Source of the DNA: Thalassovita sp.
Lineage (GTDB): Bacteria > Pseudomonadota > Alphaproteobacteria > Rhodobacterales > Rhodobacteraceae
Direction of reading: 5' to 3'
DNA length: 64,000 nucleotides
Assembly: GCA_017792425.1 (NCBI GenBank)
Contig: CP051233.1
Span: forward strand, 2,598,319 to 2,662,318
Part shown: piece after piece, positions 10,957 through 18,760 of the stretch
Layout of the letters: each line of letters opens with the position of its first letter
Numbering within the stretch: position 1 is the first letter of the stretch
Program-made: the position numbers and the translations under genes
The notes under the pieces: generated by a model
The model's database searches: none
What the model was told of the DNA's origin: nothing
Seen by the model: the letters and a program-made list of their open reading frames with translations, nothing else

Positions 10957-11636
10957 CGCTGGACGACGCCCTCGCCCAGCTGCGCGCCCATATCGAACCC
11001 GGTCGTGCCGAAGGAATGCGCGCCTATCACAAGCAGACGCGCGAAGTACTGGGCATCCCCAACCCGGACCTGAACGACCTGACCAAGGCCTGGCGCCAAA
11101 CGCTGACCGTCCCCGAACGCGTCGATCTGGCCCGCGCCCTGTGGGACACCGACATATTCGAGGCCCGCATCGCCGCCGCCAAGCTGCTGACCCAGGCCCG
11201 CATCAAGGACGACGACCAGGCCTGGATCCTGATCCAAAGCTGGGTGCCGCAGTTCGACAGCTGGGCCATCGCCGACCACGCCTGCATGGCCGGTCAGAAG
11301 CGGCTTCTGTCCAACCCCACCCGTGTTGACGACTTGGAGGACTGGACCCGCTCCGATCACATGTGGACCCGTCGCGCCGCGCTGGTGATCACCTTGCCAT
11401 GGACGAAACTGAACAAGCCCAAACCGACCGACCTGGAAATCCGCGACCGCGTCCTCGGCTGGTGCGCCCGCTACGCCGAGGACCACGCATGGTTCATCCA
11501 GAAAGCCATCGCCTGGTGGCTGCGCGACCTCTCCAAACACGACCCGGCCCGCGTCACCCGCTTCCTCGATGAACACGGCGATCGGCTGAAACCCTTCGCC
11601 CGCAAAGAGGCGGCCAAACACCTGCCCAAGTCGTGA
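10953..11636 (+). CDS. AlkD-like DNA alkylation repair protein (HEAT-like repeats)
   Basis: This 227-residue protein matches the AlkD/AlkC superfamily of DNA glycosylases, built from helical HEAT-like repeats that remove bulky or positively charged alkylated bases. The stretch FDSWAIADHAC (Asp102, Trp104, Asp108) corresponds to the conserved WxxxD segment that carries the catalytic aspartate in AlkD, and TRRAAL near residue 140 corresponds to the conserved arginine helix. The ATG overlaps the glmS stop (ATGA). The coupling with UDP-GlcNAc genes has no obvious functional reason. Some family members lack glycosylase activity, so activity is inferred. Confidence 0.8.
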
Positions 11637-11645
11637 CTCCTGCGC

Positions 11646-11669
11646 CTTTCATCTTGCCCGAAATACTCC
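11646..11669 (+). repeat. post-stop intergenic element, copy 2
   Basis: CTTTCATCTTGCC followed by CGAAATACTCC begins 9 bases after the stop of the AlkD-like gene, in the sense orientation. It matches copy 1 at all but two positions. It sits inside an inverted repeat, GCGCCT at 11642-11647 and AGGCGC at 11676-11681, so the RNA can fold into a long hairpin that exposes the conserved stretch. Confidence 0.7.
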
Positions 11670-11772
11670 CGCCGGAGGCGCCCGCACCCTCCGCCCGCGC
11701 GCGGCCCGAAATCGTACGGTTCAAGCCGCGAATCGTACCAGTTGACAGGTTTCCAAACCGTGACCGCCCCGT

Positions 11773-12210
11773 TCAGTCGCGGTAAACCTTGACCTCTGGC
11801 AGCCCAGTCAGCGGCGCATCCAGCAGTCGCATCGTGGCCAATGACAGCCGGCTTCCCGCCGTTGCCGGCCCGTCGATCGGAATCAGGTCCACTTTCACCG
11901 TGCGCCCGGTCTTGGCATAGCTTACGCGGCCCTTTCCGGCAGCCTGCACCAGTGGCGTTTCGATCCAGAAACCCGCCTTGGCCGGATCGCCCAAAGACGC
12001 GACAGTCACGCCCAGAAGCCCTGTCTTTTCAGCAGGTTGCGCCTCCTCCACCTCGTCGGCAGGCAGTGTCTCTTCCACGATGGGCTCGTCCTGAACCACC
12101 GGTTCCGGGCGCTCCGTTCTTTTCGCGGGCCAGTCTAGGCCGATCCGTTCCATCGGCGCACAGCCCGCCACGGCCAAAACAGCCAATGCGGCGATCAGAT
12201 AGGTTTTCAT
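11773..12210 (-). CDS. hypothetical lipoprotein
   Basis: The 145-residue product starts MKTYLIAALAVLAVAGC, a lipoprotein signal peptide with lipobox VAGC and Cys17 as the lipidated residue. A proline- and glutamate-rich linker (about residues 28-62) precedes a small globular C-terminal region (GLLGVTVASLGD onward). I do not recognise a family. It is likely anchored to the outer membrane, facing the periplasm. It converges with the AlkD-like gene across a 136-base gap holding the copy-2 element, and is divergent from moaA with 83 bases between. Confidence 0.75.
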   Translation of the reverse strand: MKTYLIAALAVLAVAGCAPMERIGLDWPAKRTERPEPVVQDEPIVEETLPADEVEEAQPAEKTGLLGVTVASLGDPAKAGFWIETPLVQAAGKGRVSYAKTGRTVKVDLIPIDGPATAGSRLSLATMRLLDAPLTGLPEVKVYRD

Positions 12211-12293
12211 TCGGTCAGGTTACGACCAATCTCTGCCCCGTTCAACGCGATCCACCCTTGCCGACGCAGGGTTCCAGACTTAGTTTCCCCTTC

Positions 12294-13301
12294 ATGACAG
12301 CGCCCCTCATAGACCCCTTCCAGCGCGCAATCTCTTACCTGCGTGTGTCCGTCACCGACCGGTGTGATTTCCGATGCGTCTATTGCATGTCGGAAAACAT
12401 GGATTTTCTTCCTAAAAAAGAACTACTTACGCTGGAAGAGTTGGATCGCGTCTGTTCCACATTCATCCGCATGGGCGTGGAAAAACTCCGCATCACCGGG
12501 GGCGAACCGCTGGTGCGCCGGGGCATTCTCAGCTTCTTTCAGAACATGTCACGCCATCTTGATTCCGGCGCGCTGAGGGAATTGACCCTGACGACAAACG
12601 GATCGCAACTCGCACGGTTCTCGGATGACCTTTACGCCGCTGGTGTCCGCAGGGTGAACGTATCGCTGGACACTCTGGACGAACAGAAGTTCGCGGACAT
12701 CACGCGCTGGGGCCGACTGAAGCAGGTTCTGGAAGGCATCGACGCTGCTCAACGTGCAGGATTACGAATAAAAATCAACGCGGTAGCCCTAAAGGACTTT
12801 AACGAGGACGAACTGTTCCCGATCGTCGAATGGTGCAAATCCCGCGACATGGACCTGACCTTTATCGAGGTCATGCCAATGGGCGACATCGGCAATGAAA
12901 ACCGTCTGGATCAATATTGGCCGTTGAAAGACCTGCGCGCCACGCTGGGCCAGCAATACACCCTGACCGACCTGGCTGAACGCACCGGCGGCCCCGCCCG
13001 CTATGTCCGGTTGGATGAAACCGGGCAGAAAATCGGCTTTATCACGCCGCTGACCCATAATTTCTGCGAAAGCTGCAACCGCGTCCGCCTGACCTGCACC
13101 GGAGAATTGTTCATGTGCCTTGGACAAGAGGACATGGCCGACTTGCGCCCATCCATGCGCAACAACCCCAGCGACGACGCCCCGCTTGAAGTGGCGATCC
13201 GCGCCGCCATCGGGCTGAAACCCAAGGGGCACGATTTTGACTATTCCCGCCAGCAGGTGTCTGGAAAGATGTCCCGCCACATGAGCCACACCGGCGGCTG
13301 A
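12294..13301 (+). CDS. moaA: GTP 3',8-cyclase MoaA (molybdenum cofactor biosynthesis)
   Basis: This 335-residue radical-SAM enzyme converts GTP to 3',8-cyclo-GTP in molybdopterin synthesis. The SAM cluster is bound by Cys24, Cys28 and Cys31 (DRCDFRCVYC), and the second cluster by Cys258, Cys261 and Cys275. ITGGEPLVR is the SAM-binding GGEP motif. The protein ends in Gly-Gly, the essential MoaA tail. The start at 12294 begins the conserved N-terminus; an in-frame extension upstream runs antisense through the lipoprotein gene and is not credible. waaA begins two bases after the stop. No other moa gene is present in the window. Confidence 0.96.
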   Translation: MTAPLIDPFQRAISYLRVSVTDRCDFRCVYCMSENMDFLPKKELLTLEELDRVCSTFIRMGVEKLRITGGEPLVRRGILSFFQNMSRHLDSGALRELTLTTNGSQLARFSDDLYAAGVRRVNVSLDTLDEQKFADITRWGRLKQVLEGIDAAQRAGLRIKINAVALKDFNEDELFPIVEWCKSRDMDLTFIEVMPMGDIGNENRLDQYWPLKDLRATLGQQYTLTDLAERTGGPARYVRLDETGQKIGFITPLTHNFCESCNRVRLTCTGELFMCLGQEDMADLRPSMRNNPSDDAPLEVAIRAAIGLKPKGHDFDYSRQQVSGKMSRHMSHTGG

Positions 13302-13303
13302 GC

Positions 13304-14575
13304 ATGACCGGGGCACCCCGCAAGCCTTTGCTTTTACGTGCATATATTTCTGCTACCCGGTTTTTTCCCGGCTTGCTTGCGCGCCCCGCACGCAAGGTCC
13401 ACACCCGGCTTGGCTGTGCCCCGGACCGGTTGGCGGAACGGTTCGGCAAGACGACGCAGCCCCGCCCTGCGGGTAAATTGATCTGGCTGCACGCGGCCTC
13501 TGTCGGGGAACTGCTGTCAGTGCTGGACCTTGCGGGGGACATAGCGAAAGCCACGGGTGCGCACCTGTTGTTCACCACGATGACGCAAACCTCGGCCCAG
13601 CTCGCGGCCAGGCGATTGCCGGACGGTGCGATTCACCAGTTCATTCCGGTGGATACACCCGACGCGGTGACCCGGTTCCTGGATCACTGGCGGCCCGACA
13701 TGGCATGTTTCGTGGAATCCGATATTTGGCCCCGAATGGTTCTGGCCTGCCAAACCCGCGGCGTTCCGCTGGCACTGATCAATGCGCGCCCGTCATCCAG
13801 CCGGGAAAAGGCCCCGCGTACAATGGGTTACCTGATGTCTTGCTTTGCGCGTCTGACCGCCCAGGACAAGGAAACACGCGACCAGCTGTTGACCATCGGG
13901 GTGCCGCCTGCCCGCGTGGCCATGACCGGCGACCTGAAAGCTGCCGCAGCCCCTTTAGGCTACGACGCCGAAGCATTCGCGGGACTGCAGACCATGATCG
14001 GGGGGCGCCCAACATGGCTCGCAGCTTCGACCCATCCAGGGGAAGAAGAAAAGGTTCTGGCGGCGCATCGCAAGGCGATGGAAACGGTCCCGACCCTGCT
14101 GCTTATCCTGATCCCCCGACACCCGGAACGCAGCGCAGAAATTCGCAACCTGTTGACGCAGAACGGCTTTACTGCATCCACCCGATCAGAACGCCAGACC
14201 ATCACACCCGATACGCAGGTCTATCTGGCAGATACGCTCGGTGAAACGGGTCTGTTTTTTCGGCTTTGCCAGCTGGTGTTCATGGGGGCATCCTTCAGCA
14301 ACCAAGGGGGCCACAACCCGTTTGAACCTGCCCAACTGGGCGCGGCTGTGTTGCATGGCCCCAACGTGCGGAATTTCCAAGGCGACTATGCCGAAATGGA
14401 CATCAATGGCGCCGCGCAACAGGTTGAGGACGCGGAAGAATTGGCCAATGCTGTCATGCACCTGACCGGCAGCGCGCAACTGACAGCGATGCAGACCGCC
14501 GGGCGGCAACTGATGGCGGACAAGGCATATATCCGCACCGCCGTCATGAACCACTTGCGGCCCCTTCTGCCCTGA
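13304..14575 (+). CDS. waaA: 3-deoxy-D-manno-octulosonic acid (Kdo) transferase
   Basis: This 423-residue GT30 enzyme transfers Kdo from CMP-Kdo to the lipid A precursor at the inner face of the cytoplasmic membrane. Diagnostic stretches are IWLHAASVGE with the catalytic glutamate, FVESDIWPRM, and near the C-terminus FMGASFSNQGGHNPFEPA. The N-terminal hydrophobic segment serves as membrane anchor. It is transcribed with moaA (two-base spacing) and followed after 63 bases by a pyruvyl-transferase gene, so this is a small LPS-core locus. Confidence 0.94.
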   Translation: MTGAPRKPLLLRAYISATRFFPGLLARPARKVHTRLGCAPDRLAERFGKTTQPRPAGKLIWLHAASVGELLSVLDLAGDIAKATGAHLLFTTMTQTSAQLAARRLPDGAIHQFIPVDTPDAVTRFLDHWRPDMACFVESDIWPRMVLACQTRGVPLALINARPSSSREKAPRTMGYLMSCFARLTAQDKETRDQLLTIGVPPARVAMTGDLKAAAAPLGYDAEAFAGLQTMIGGRPTWLAASTHPGEEEKVLAAHRKAMETVPTLLLILIPRHPERSAEIRNLLTQNGFTASTRSERQTITPDTQVYLADTLGETGLFFRLCQLVFMGASFSNQGGHNPFEPAQLGAAVLHGPNVRNFQGDYAEMDINGAAQQVEDAEELANAVMHLTGSAQLTAMQTAGRQLMADKAYIRTAVMNHLRPLLP

Positions 14576-14638
14576 CACCCTTGTCCCCGTAGGCCTGCAC
14601 GCATAGGGTCGCGGCGAAACAGCTGGCCGGACGGACCC

Positions 14639-15691
14639 ATGCCCTCGCACCCCACTGTCATCGTGATGAACGACACCTCGACGCGCTACCACCACGGCTG
14701 CGCCCGAGTGATGCGCCTGCTGTCGCAAGGGCTGGAGGCCGCGGGGCTGATGATCATTGCCCGCAGCCCGGCGCGCCACGACTGGGAAAACGATCCGGAT
14801 TTCCTGCAGGCCGTCCAACAGGCCGATCTGATCGTGATCAACGGCGAAGGCACCCTGCATCACGGCAAACCTGCGGGCGAGGCGCTGCTGAGAATCGCTA
14901 CCCACCCGGCGCGCGGGAATACGCCGGTGGCGCTGGTCAATGCGCTGTATCAGGACAACCCACCGGAATGGGGGGCGCTGTTAGCGCAGTTTTCCCTTTT
15001 GTCAGCGCGCGATAGCCAAAGTGCAACGTCGATGGCTCGCGCCAGCCATCAACAAGTGCGCTGGTTGCCTGACCTGTCGCTTTCGGCGCCGGCGGAAACC
15101 CCTGCCCACCAGCGCAAGGGCCTGATCGTCGGGGACAGCGTCAGGCTGGATAAACGGCGCGATCTGGCCCGACTGGCCTCACAAACCCCCGGTGCCAGGT
15201 TCATCCCGACCAAGACCTTGCGCCATGCCGTCTGGCACCTGCCTTTGATCGGCCCGTTTCTGCGGGGGGTGTTGTTCCGCCTGTACAACGCGGTTTTTCC
15301 GCTGCACGCACCGGAATTCCTGATGCCAATGACCGAAGGCGCCTATCTGGCGGAAATCGCGGCGGCGCAACTTCATATTACCGGGCGCTTTCACGCGGTT
15401 TGCCTGTCCATGCTGACGGAAACCCCGTTCCTGGCGTTGACGTCAAATGCCTCGAAGATCGAACAGTTGTTGCGCGACGCCGGACTGGACGGGCATCGGA
15501 TCGTCAGCGTACGCGACATCTCTGCCCCCCCTGCTTCGGCCGACTTCTCGGATCAGGAGTTGAAGTTGATCCGTGCCTTCCGAACGCGTGCGCAACAGGA
15601 TGCGGATCGCCTGTACCGTGACCTGGCGGACCTGGCCCGCACGCACCGGGATCAGCCCAGCACGTCCGCCATGCCCCGCCCGGCCAGATAG
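14639..15691 (+). CDS. polysaccharide pyruvyl transferase family protein
   Basis: The 350-residue protein has the PS_pyruv_trans fold: INGEGTLHH (residues 67-74) in the N-terminal half, and ITGRFHAVCLSMLTETPFLA followed by SNASKIEQLL in the C-terminal half. Relatives add a ketal pyruvate from phosphoenolpyruvate to sugars of surface glycans. Position directly after waaA suggests an LPS-core or capsule target. The last 40 bases overlap, tail to tail, the minus-strand ParB-like gene. The acceptor sugar cannot be deduced. Confidence 0.8.
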   Translation: MPSHPTVIVMNDTSTRYHHGCARVMRLLSQGLEAAGLMIIARSPARHDWENDPDFLQAVQQADLIVINGEGTLHHGKPAGEALLRIATHPARGNTPVALVNALYQDNPPEWGALLAQFSLLSARDSQSATSMARASHQQVRWLPDLSLSAPAETPAHQRKGLIVGDSVRLDKRRDLARLASQTPGARFIPTKTLRHAVWHLPLIGPFLRGVLFRLYNAVFPLHAPEFLMPMTEGAYLAEIAAAQLHITGRFHAVCLSMLTETPFLALTSNASKIEQLLRDAGLDGHRIVSVRDISAPPASADFSDQELKLIRAFRTRAQQDADRLYRDLADLARTHRDQPSTSAMPRPAR

Positions 15692-16413
15692 ACCTCCAGC
15701 ACCGCACGGGCGGTTTCGGGGGAAACTTGCCCGCTGACAACCATCGGCCAGTCCGCCAAGCTGCGCGCATCAATGACCGACAGCAGGCCCGGGCGCAGCC
15801 GCACCGGAACGTGACTGTGTCCCATCTGGGCCAGCGCCGCCGCGCGATGCTTACCGCCCATGACAAAGAAACAGGCTCGCGTTCCATCTGTCAGAAGGTA
15901 GCCCTCGATGTCGCCATGCCGGTCCGGGTTATAGCCTTTGCGCTGGATGGACCTCAGAACACCGGCCAGACGGCGATGTTCCAGCGCCACCTTGGCCGCG
16001 CTGCAGGGGCCGTAAAAGGCGGTTCCCTGCGATGCCGGCAACCCCTTTTCACCGGGTGGCGGCAAGTTTTCAGCGCGCAGCCGCCACGGCAGGGTCCATT
16101 GCGGCAGCTCTGCGCCGGTACAGCCTCGTGACAGCCCATACATCGACCGCAGGTCAACCGGCTGAAACCCGTCAAAGAACCGCGCCAACCCCGCTTTGCC
16201 GTCGCGCATTCCGACCTGAAAGGGATGGTCCGGCCCATAGCGAAACGCGCCGTGGCTGCGCAGCATCGAAACCGGCAGATCCATTCGCAGCGGCTTTTTC
16301 TCAACCCAGTACGCCAACCGGACAGCGTCCATCGGCGACTCGGCCCGCTGGACGACAGGAGAGTATCGAGCTTGCGAAAGGGCCTTTCGCAGGCGGGTCA
16401 GGAAACCGATCAT
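15652..16413 (-). CDS. ParB/sulfiredoxin-fold domain protein of unknown role
   Basis: The 253-residue protein carries a ParB-like segment in its C-terminal half: a helix with VLRSIQRKGYNP, then FFVMGGKHRAAALAQMG (Gly186-Lys188, His189, Arg190), then HVPVRL. This matches the GxHRxxA box of ParB-type nucleotide-binding domains. There is no DNA-binding helix-turn-helix or partition context, so chromosome segregation is unlikely. The start overlaps the stop of the upstream QueC-like gene by four bases, so the two proteins are made together. The 3' end overlaps the pyruvyl-transferase gene by 40 bases. Function is unknown; CTP or ATP binding is possible from the fold. Confidence 0.65.
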   Translation of the reverse strand: MIGFLTRLRKALSQARYSPVVQRAESPMDAVRLAYWVEKKPLRMDLPVSMLRSHGAFRYGPDHPFQVGMRDGKAGLARFFDGFQPVDLRSMYGLSRGCTGAELPQWTLPWRLRAENLPPPGEKGLPASQGTAFYGPCSAAKVALEHRRLAGVLRSIQRKGYNPDRHGDIEGYLLTDGTRACFFVMGGKHRAAALAQMGHSHVPVRLRPGLLSVIDARSLADWPMVVSGQVSPETARAVLEVYLAGRGMADVLG

Positions 16414-17549
16414 TTCCGGGTCTTTCTTGCGTTCCGGGCTTTCAACATGATGCGGAGTTTGTGCAGCGTCAATTTCAAACCGGTCGGCGGGTCAGGATCA
16501 TGCAATCCCTCTGCCAATCGGGTGAAATAGGTTTCGTTCCCGTGCTGGCGCGCCATGCTCAGAACATCCTGCGCAAAGATCCGTTCGAAGGTCCGGGACA
16601 TATCCACGGACCCTAGATCATTGGGCGTGAACCCCGGTGTCAGGAAAATGTCCGGCACTTTCTGCGAATGAGCAAAGAACATCGCCTTTGTCCGCACGCA
16701 TTTGGAACAGGCACCGCAATTGTCCGGGCGGGTGTTGTAGTCCTTGCAGAAGGAAACGGAACGCAAGGCCAGGTCGTCATTCAGCAGCATGGCCACCTTT
16801 TCCGCCCGCGTGGTTTCCAGACCCAGCAAACGGGACTGGCTGCCCCCACTGGAATAGTGATGCGTCAGGCAAGACGAGGTACTGTACGGCCCCACCAGAC
16901 ATTCCTGAAAGTCCGCGAAATCCGCAGCGGTCAGGAAATGCCCGTAACGGTGTTCGAACAGAAAAAAACTGGCGGCTAATTGGAACCCGAAACCACGATC
17001 CGCCGGTATCCCGAACCGCCGCATGACCGAGGCGGCATCGCTTTTCACGATCAGATGAGCGCCGGTTCTTTGGCGACGAAACTCCGCTGTGCGATCCAGC
17101 AGTTTCTGGAACCGTTCGGTATCTCCCCGGCGATAGTCCATGCCCAAAACGGTCAGGACATCCGGTTTCCGCCCGGTCTGGCGGACATGTTCGGCAAGCG
17201 CGACGGTGGAATCCACCCCACCTGAAAAGGTCATCAATTCCCGGTCTTGTCCCGTGCAGGGCGTTTCCCCCTGCTCTGAGGTGGAAATGTCGATATCACG
17301 GTACAGATCAGGCGCCCACATCGTCCAGAGCCGCGCGATATGCCTGGCATTTCGAAGCAACACCGGGGACACCCGCCCCACAATGTGCAGGGGGCGCCCC
17401 AGCCGCATGGCAAAGGGCAAGGCTGTCCAGACCGCGAAATTGGCGCTGTCCGTCACGTCCTCTGACGTTTCAAAGAAAACCTCGAACGCGTCTGAGCCGA
17501 CAACCACGCGGTCGCCCGTGCAGAGGACTTCCACTCGCAGATCTTGCAC
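16410..17549 (-). CDS. QueC-like PP-loop ATP pyrophosphatase with long N-terminal extension
   Basis: The 379-residue protein has a PP-loop, FSGGVDST (residues 108-115), and near residue 268 a zinc-type cluster C268-x9-C278-x2-C281-x2-C284, the arrangement seen in 7-cyano-7-deazaguanine synthase QueC. True QueC is about 230 residues; this protein has about 100 extra residues before the PP-loop and a C-terminal tail. It is therefore a QueC-related adenylating enzyme, not necessarily the queuosine enzyme. Translation starts at GTG (17549) with AAAGGA seven bases upstream. It is co-translated with the ParB-like gene. A target carboxylate or amide could be on a glycan, nucleoside or protein; the sequence does not say. 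Confidence 0.75.
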   Translation of the reverse strand: MQDLRVEVLCTGDRVVVGSDAFEVFFETSEDVTDSANFAVWTALPFAMRLGRPLHIVGRVSPVLLRNARHIARLWTMWAPDLYRDIDISTSEQGETPCTGQDRELMTFSGGVDSTVALAEHVRQTGRKPDVLTVLGMDYRRGDTERFQKLLDRTAEFRRQRTGAHLIVKSDAASVMRRFGIPADRGFGFQLAASFFLFEHRYGHFLTAADFADFQECLVGPYSTSSCLTHHYSSGGSQSRLLGLETTRAEKVAMLLNDDLALRSVSFCKDYNTRPDNCGACSKCVRTKAMFFAHSQKVPDIFLTPGFTPNDLGSVDMSRTFERIFAQDVLSMARQHGNETYFTRLAEGLHDPDPPTGLKLTLHKLRIMLKARNARKTRK

Positions 17550-17581
17550 AGCTTCATCCTTTAATAGTTCGCAAATTGCAA

Positions 17582-18745
17582 CTACAACGCAGGCATGCGC
17601 CGTTCAACGATTTCGGCCCACCAGCTGCATCCCGCGGGGATTGCTTCGTCGTTGAAGTTGTATTCCGGGTGGTGGACCATCGCCGTGTCGCCGTTGCCCA
17701 CAAGGATATAGGCGCCGGGGCGTTCTTCCAGCATGAATGCGAAATCCTCGCCTCCCATGACCAACGGTGCCTCGTCGCATTGACCGCTGACGGCGCGGGC
17801 GACTTCGGCGGCGAAATCTGTCTGTTCGGGTGTGTTGACCATCACCGGGTAGTTGCGGGTGTAGTCCACACGGACGACCCCGCCGAACGTGGCCGCGATT
17901 CCGGTGCAGATGGATTTAATCCGCGTTTCGGCCAGGTCGCGCATGGCACCGCTCATGGTGCGCACGGTGCCTTTCAGTGTCACCCGCTGCGGGATCACGT
18001 TGAACGCCTTTGAAGAGGTTTCAAAGGAGGTGACAGACACCACCACCTGGTCCACCGGGTCAGCGTTGCGGCTGGCGATGGTCTGCAGCGCCAGCACCGC
18101 CTGGGACGCCATGACAGTCGTGTCCACGGTTTCCTGGGGTTTGGCGGCGTGGCCACCTTTGCCTTCGAACTCGATCTCGAAAATATCGGTGGCGGCGAAG
18201 AACGCGCCGGGTCGAATGGAAAAACTGCCCACGGGGCGGCCGGGCCAGTTGTGCATGCCATAGACCTCTTGAATGCCCCAGCGGTCCATCAGGCCATCGT
18301 CGCACATTTCCTTACCGCCGCCGCCGCCTTCCTCGGCGGGCTGAAAGATTACCACGACCGTGCCATCGAAATTGCGGGTCTCGGCCAGGTATTTCGCCGC
18401 CCCCAACAGCATCGCGGTGTGCCCGTCATGGCCGCAGGCGTGCATCGCGCCCGGCGTTCTTGAGGCATAGCCCACCCCGGTCTGTTCATGGATCGGCAGC
18501 GCGTCCATATCGGCGCGTAGACCGATCACCTTGCCGCTGCCGGTCTGCTTACCCTTGATGACACCGACCACGCCGGTGCGGCCAATGCCCGTCACCACCT
18601 CGTCACAACCACAAACGTGCAGCTTTTCAGCCACGATCCCGGCGGTGCGCACGGTGTCGAACAGGATTTCCGGGTGTTCGTGGAAATCCCGGCGCCACGC
18701 GGTGATTTCGTCCTGCATTTCGGCAAAGCGGTTCTTGACGGGCAT
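17582..18745 (-). CDS. M20-family amidohydrolase (hippurate hydrolase-like), copy 2
   Basis: This 387-residue metallohydrolase of the M20D group should cleave N-acyl amino acids or similar amides in the cytoplasm. It shows RRDFHEHPE, LRADMDALPI, MHACGHDGHT (Cys104 and His106 as metal ligands), FQPAEE (Glu138/139 catalytic pair), GGEDFAFM and the C-terminal HHPEYNFND. It is closely similar along its length to the gene just upstream (18761-19921), separated by 15 bases, a tandem duplication. Both lie downstream of the fused ABC ATPase, suggesting that imported acyl-peptides are hydrolysed here. Confidence 0.88.
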   Translation of the reverse strand: MPVKNRFAEMQDEITAWRRDFHEHPEILFDTVRTAGIVAEKLHVCGCDEVVTGIGRTGVVGVIKGKQTGSGKVIGLRADMDALPIHEQTGVGYASRTPGAMHACGHDGHTAMLLGAAKYLAETRNFDGTVVVIFQPAEEGGGGGKEMCDDGLMDRWGIQEVYGMHNWPGRPVGSFSIRPGAFFAATDIFEIEFEGKGGHAAKPQETVDTTVMASQAVLALQTIASRNADPVDQVVVSVTSFETSSKAFNVIPQRVTLKGTVRTMSGAMRDLAETRIKSICTGIAATFGGVVRVDYTRNYPVMVNTPEQTDFAAEVARAVSGQCDEAPLVMGGEDFAFMLEERPGAYILVGNGDTAMVHHPEYNFNDEAIPAGCSWWAEIVERRMPAL

Positions 18746-18760
18746 TGGTTGGTCCTTTCC

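Noticed and set aside
11710..11738. AATCGTAC direct repeat, 21 bases apart
   Set aside because: It lies between the 3' ends of two convergent genes, so a promoter role is unlikely; eight-base repeats are weak evidence.
15652..17549. Complete known defence system (Qat, CBASS or Dnd)
   Set aside because: No QatA, QatB or QatD, cyclase, effector or dnd/dpd partner gene lies nearby; only the QueC-like and ParB-like genes are present.
16410..17549. Assignment as queC of queuosine synthesis
   Set aside because: It is about 150 residues longer than QueC, with a long N-terminal extension, and no queD, queE or queF is adjacent.
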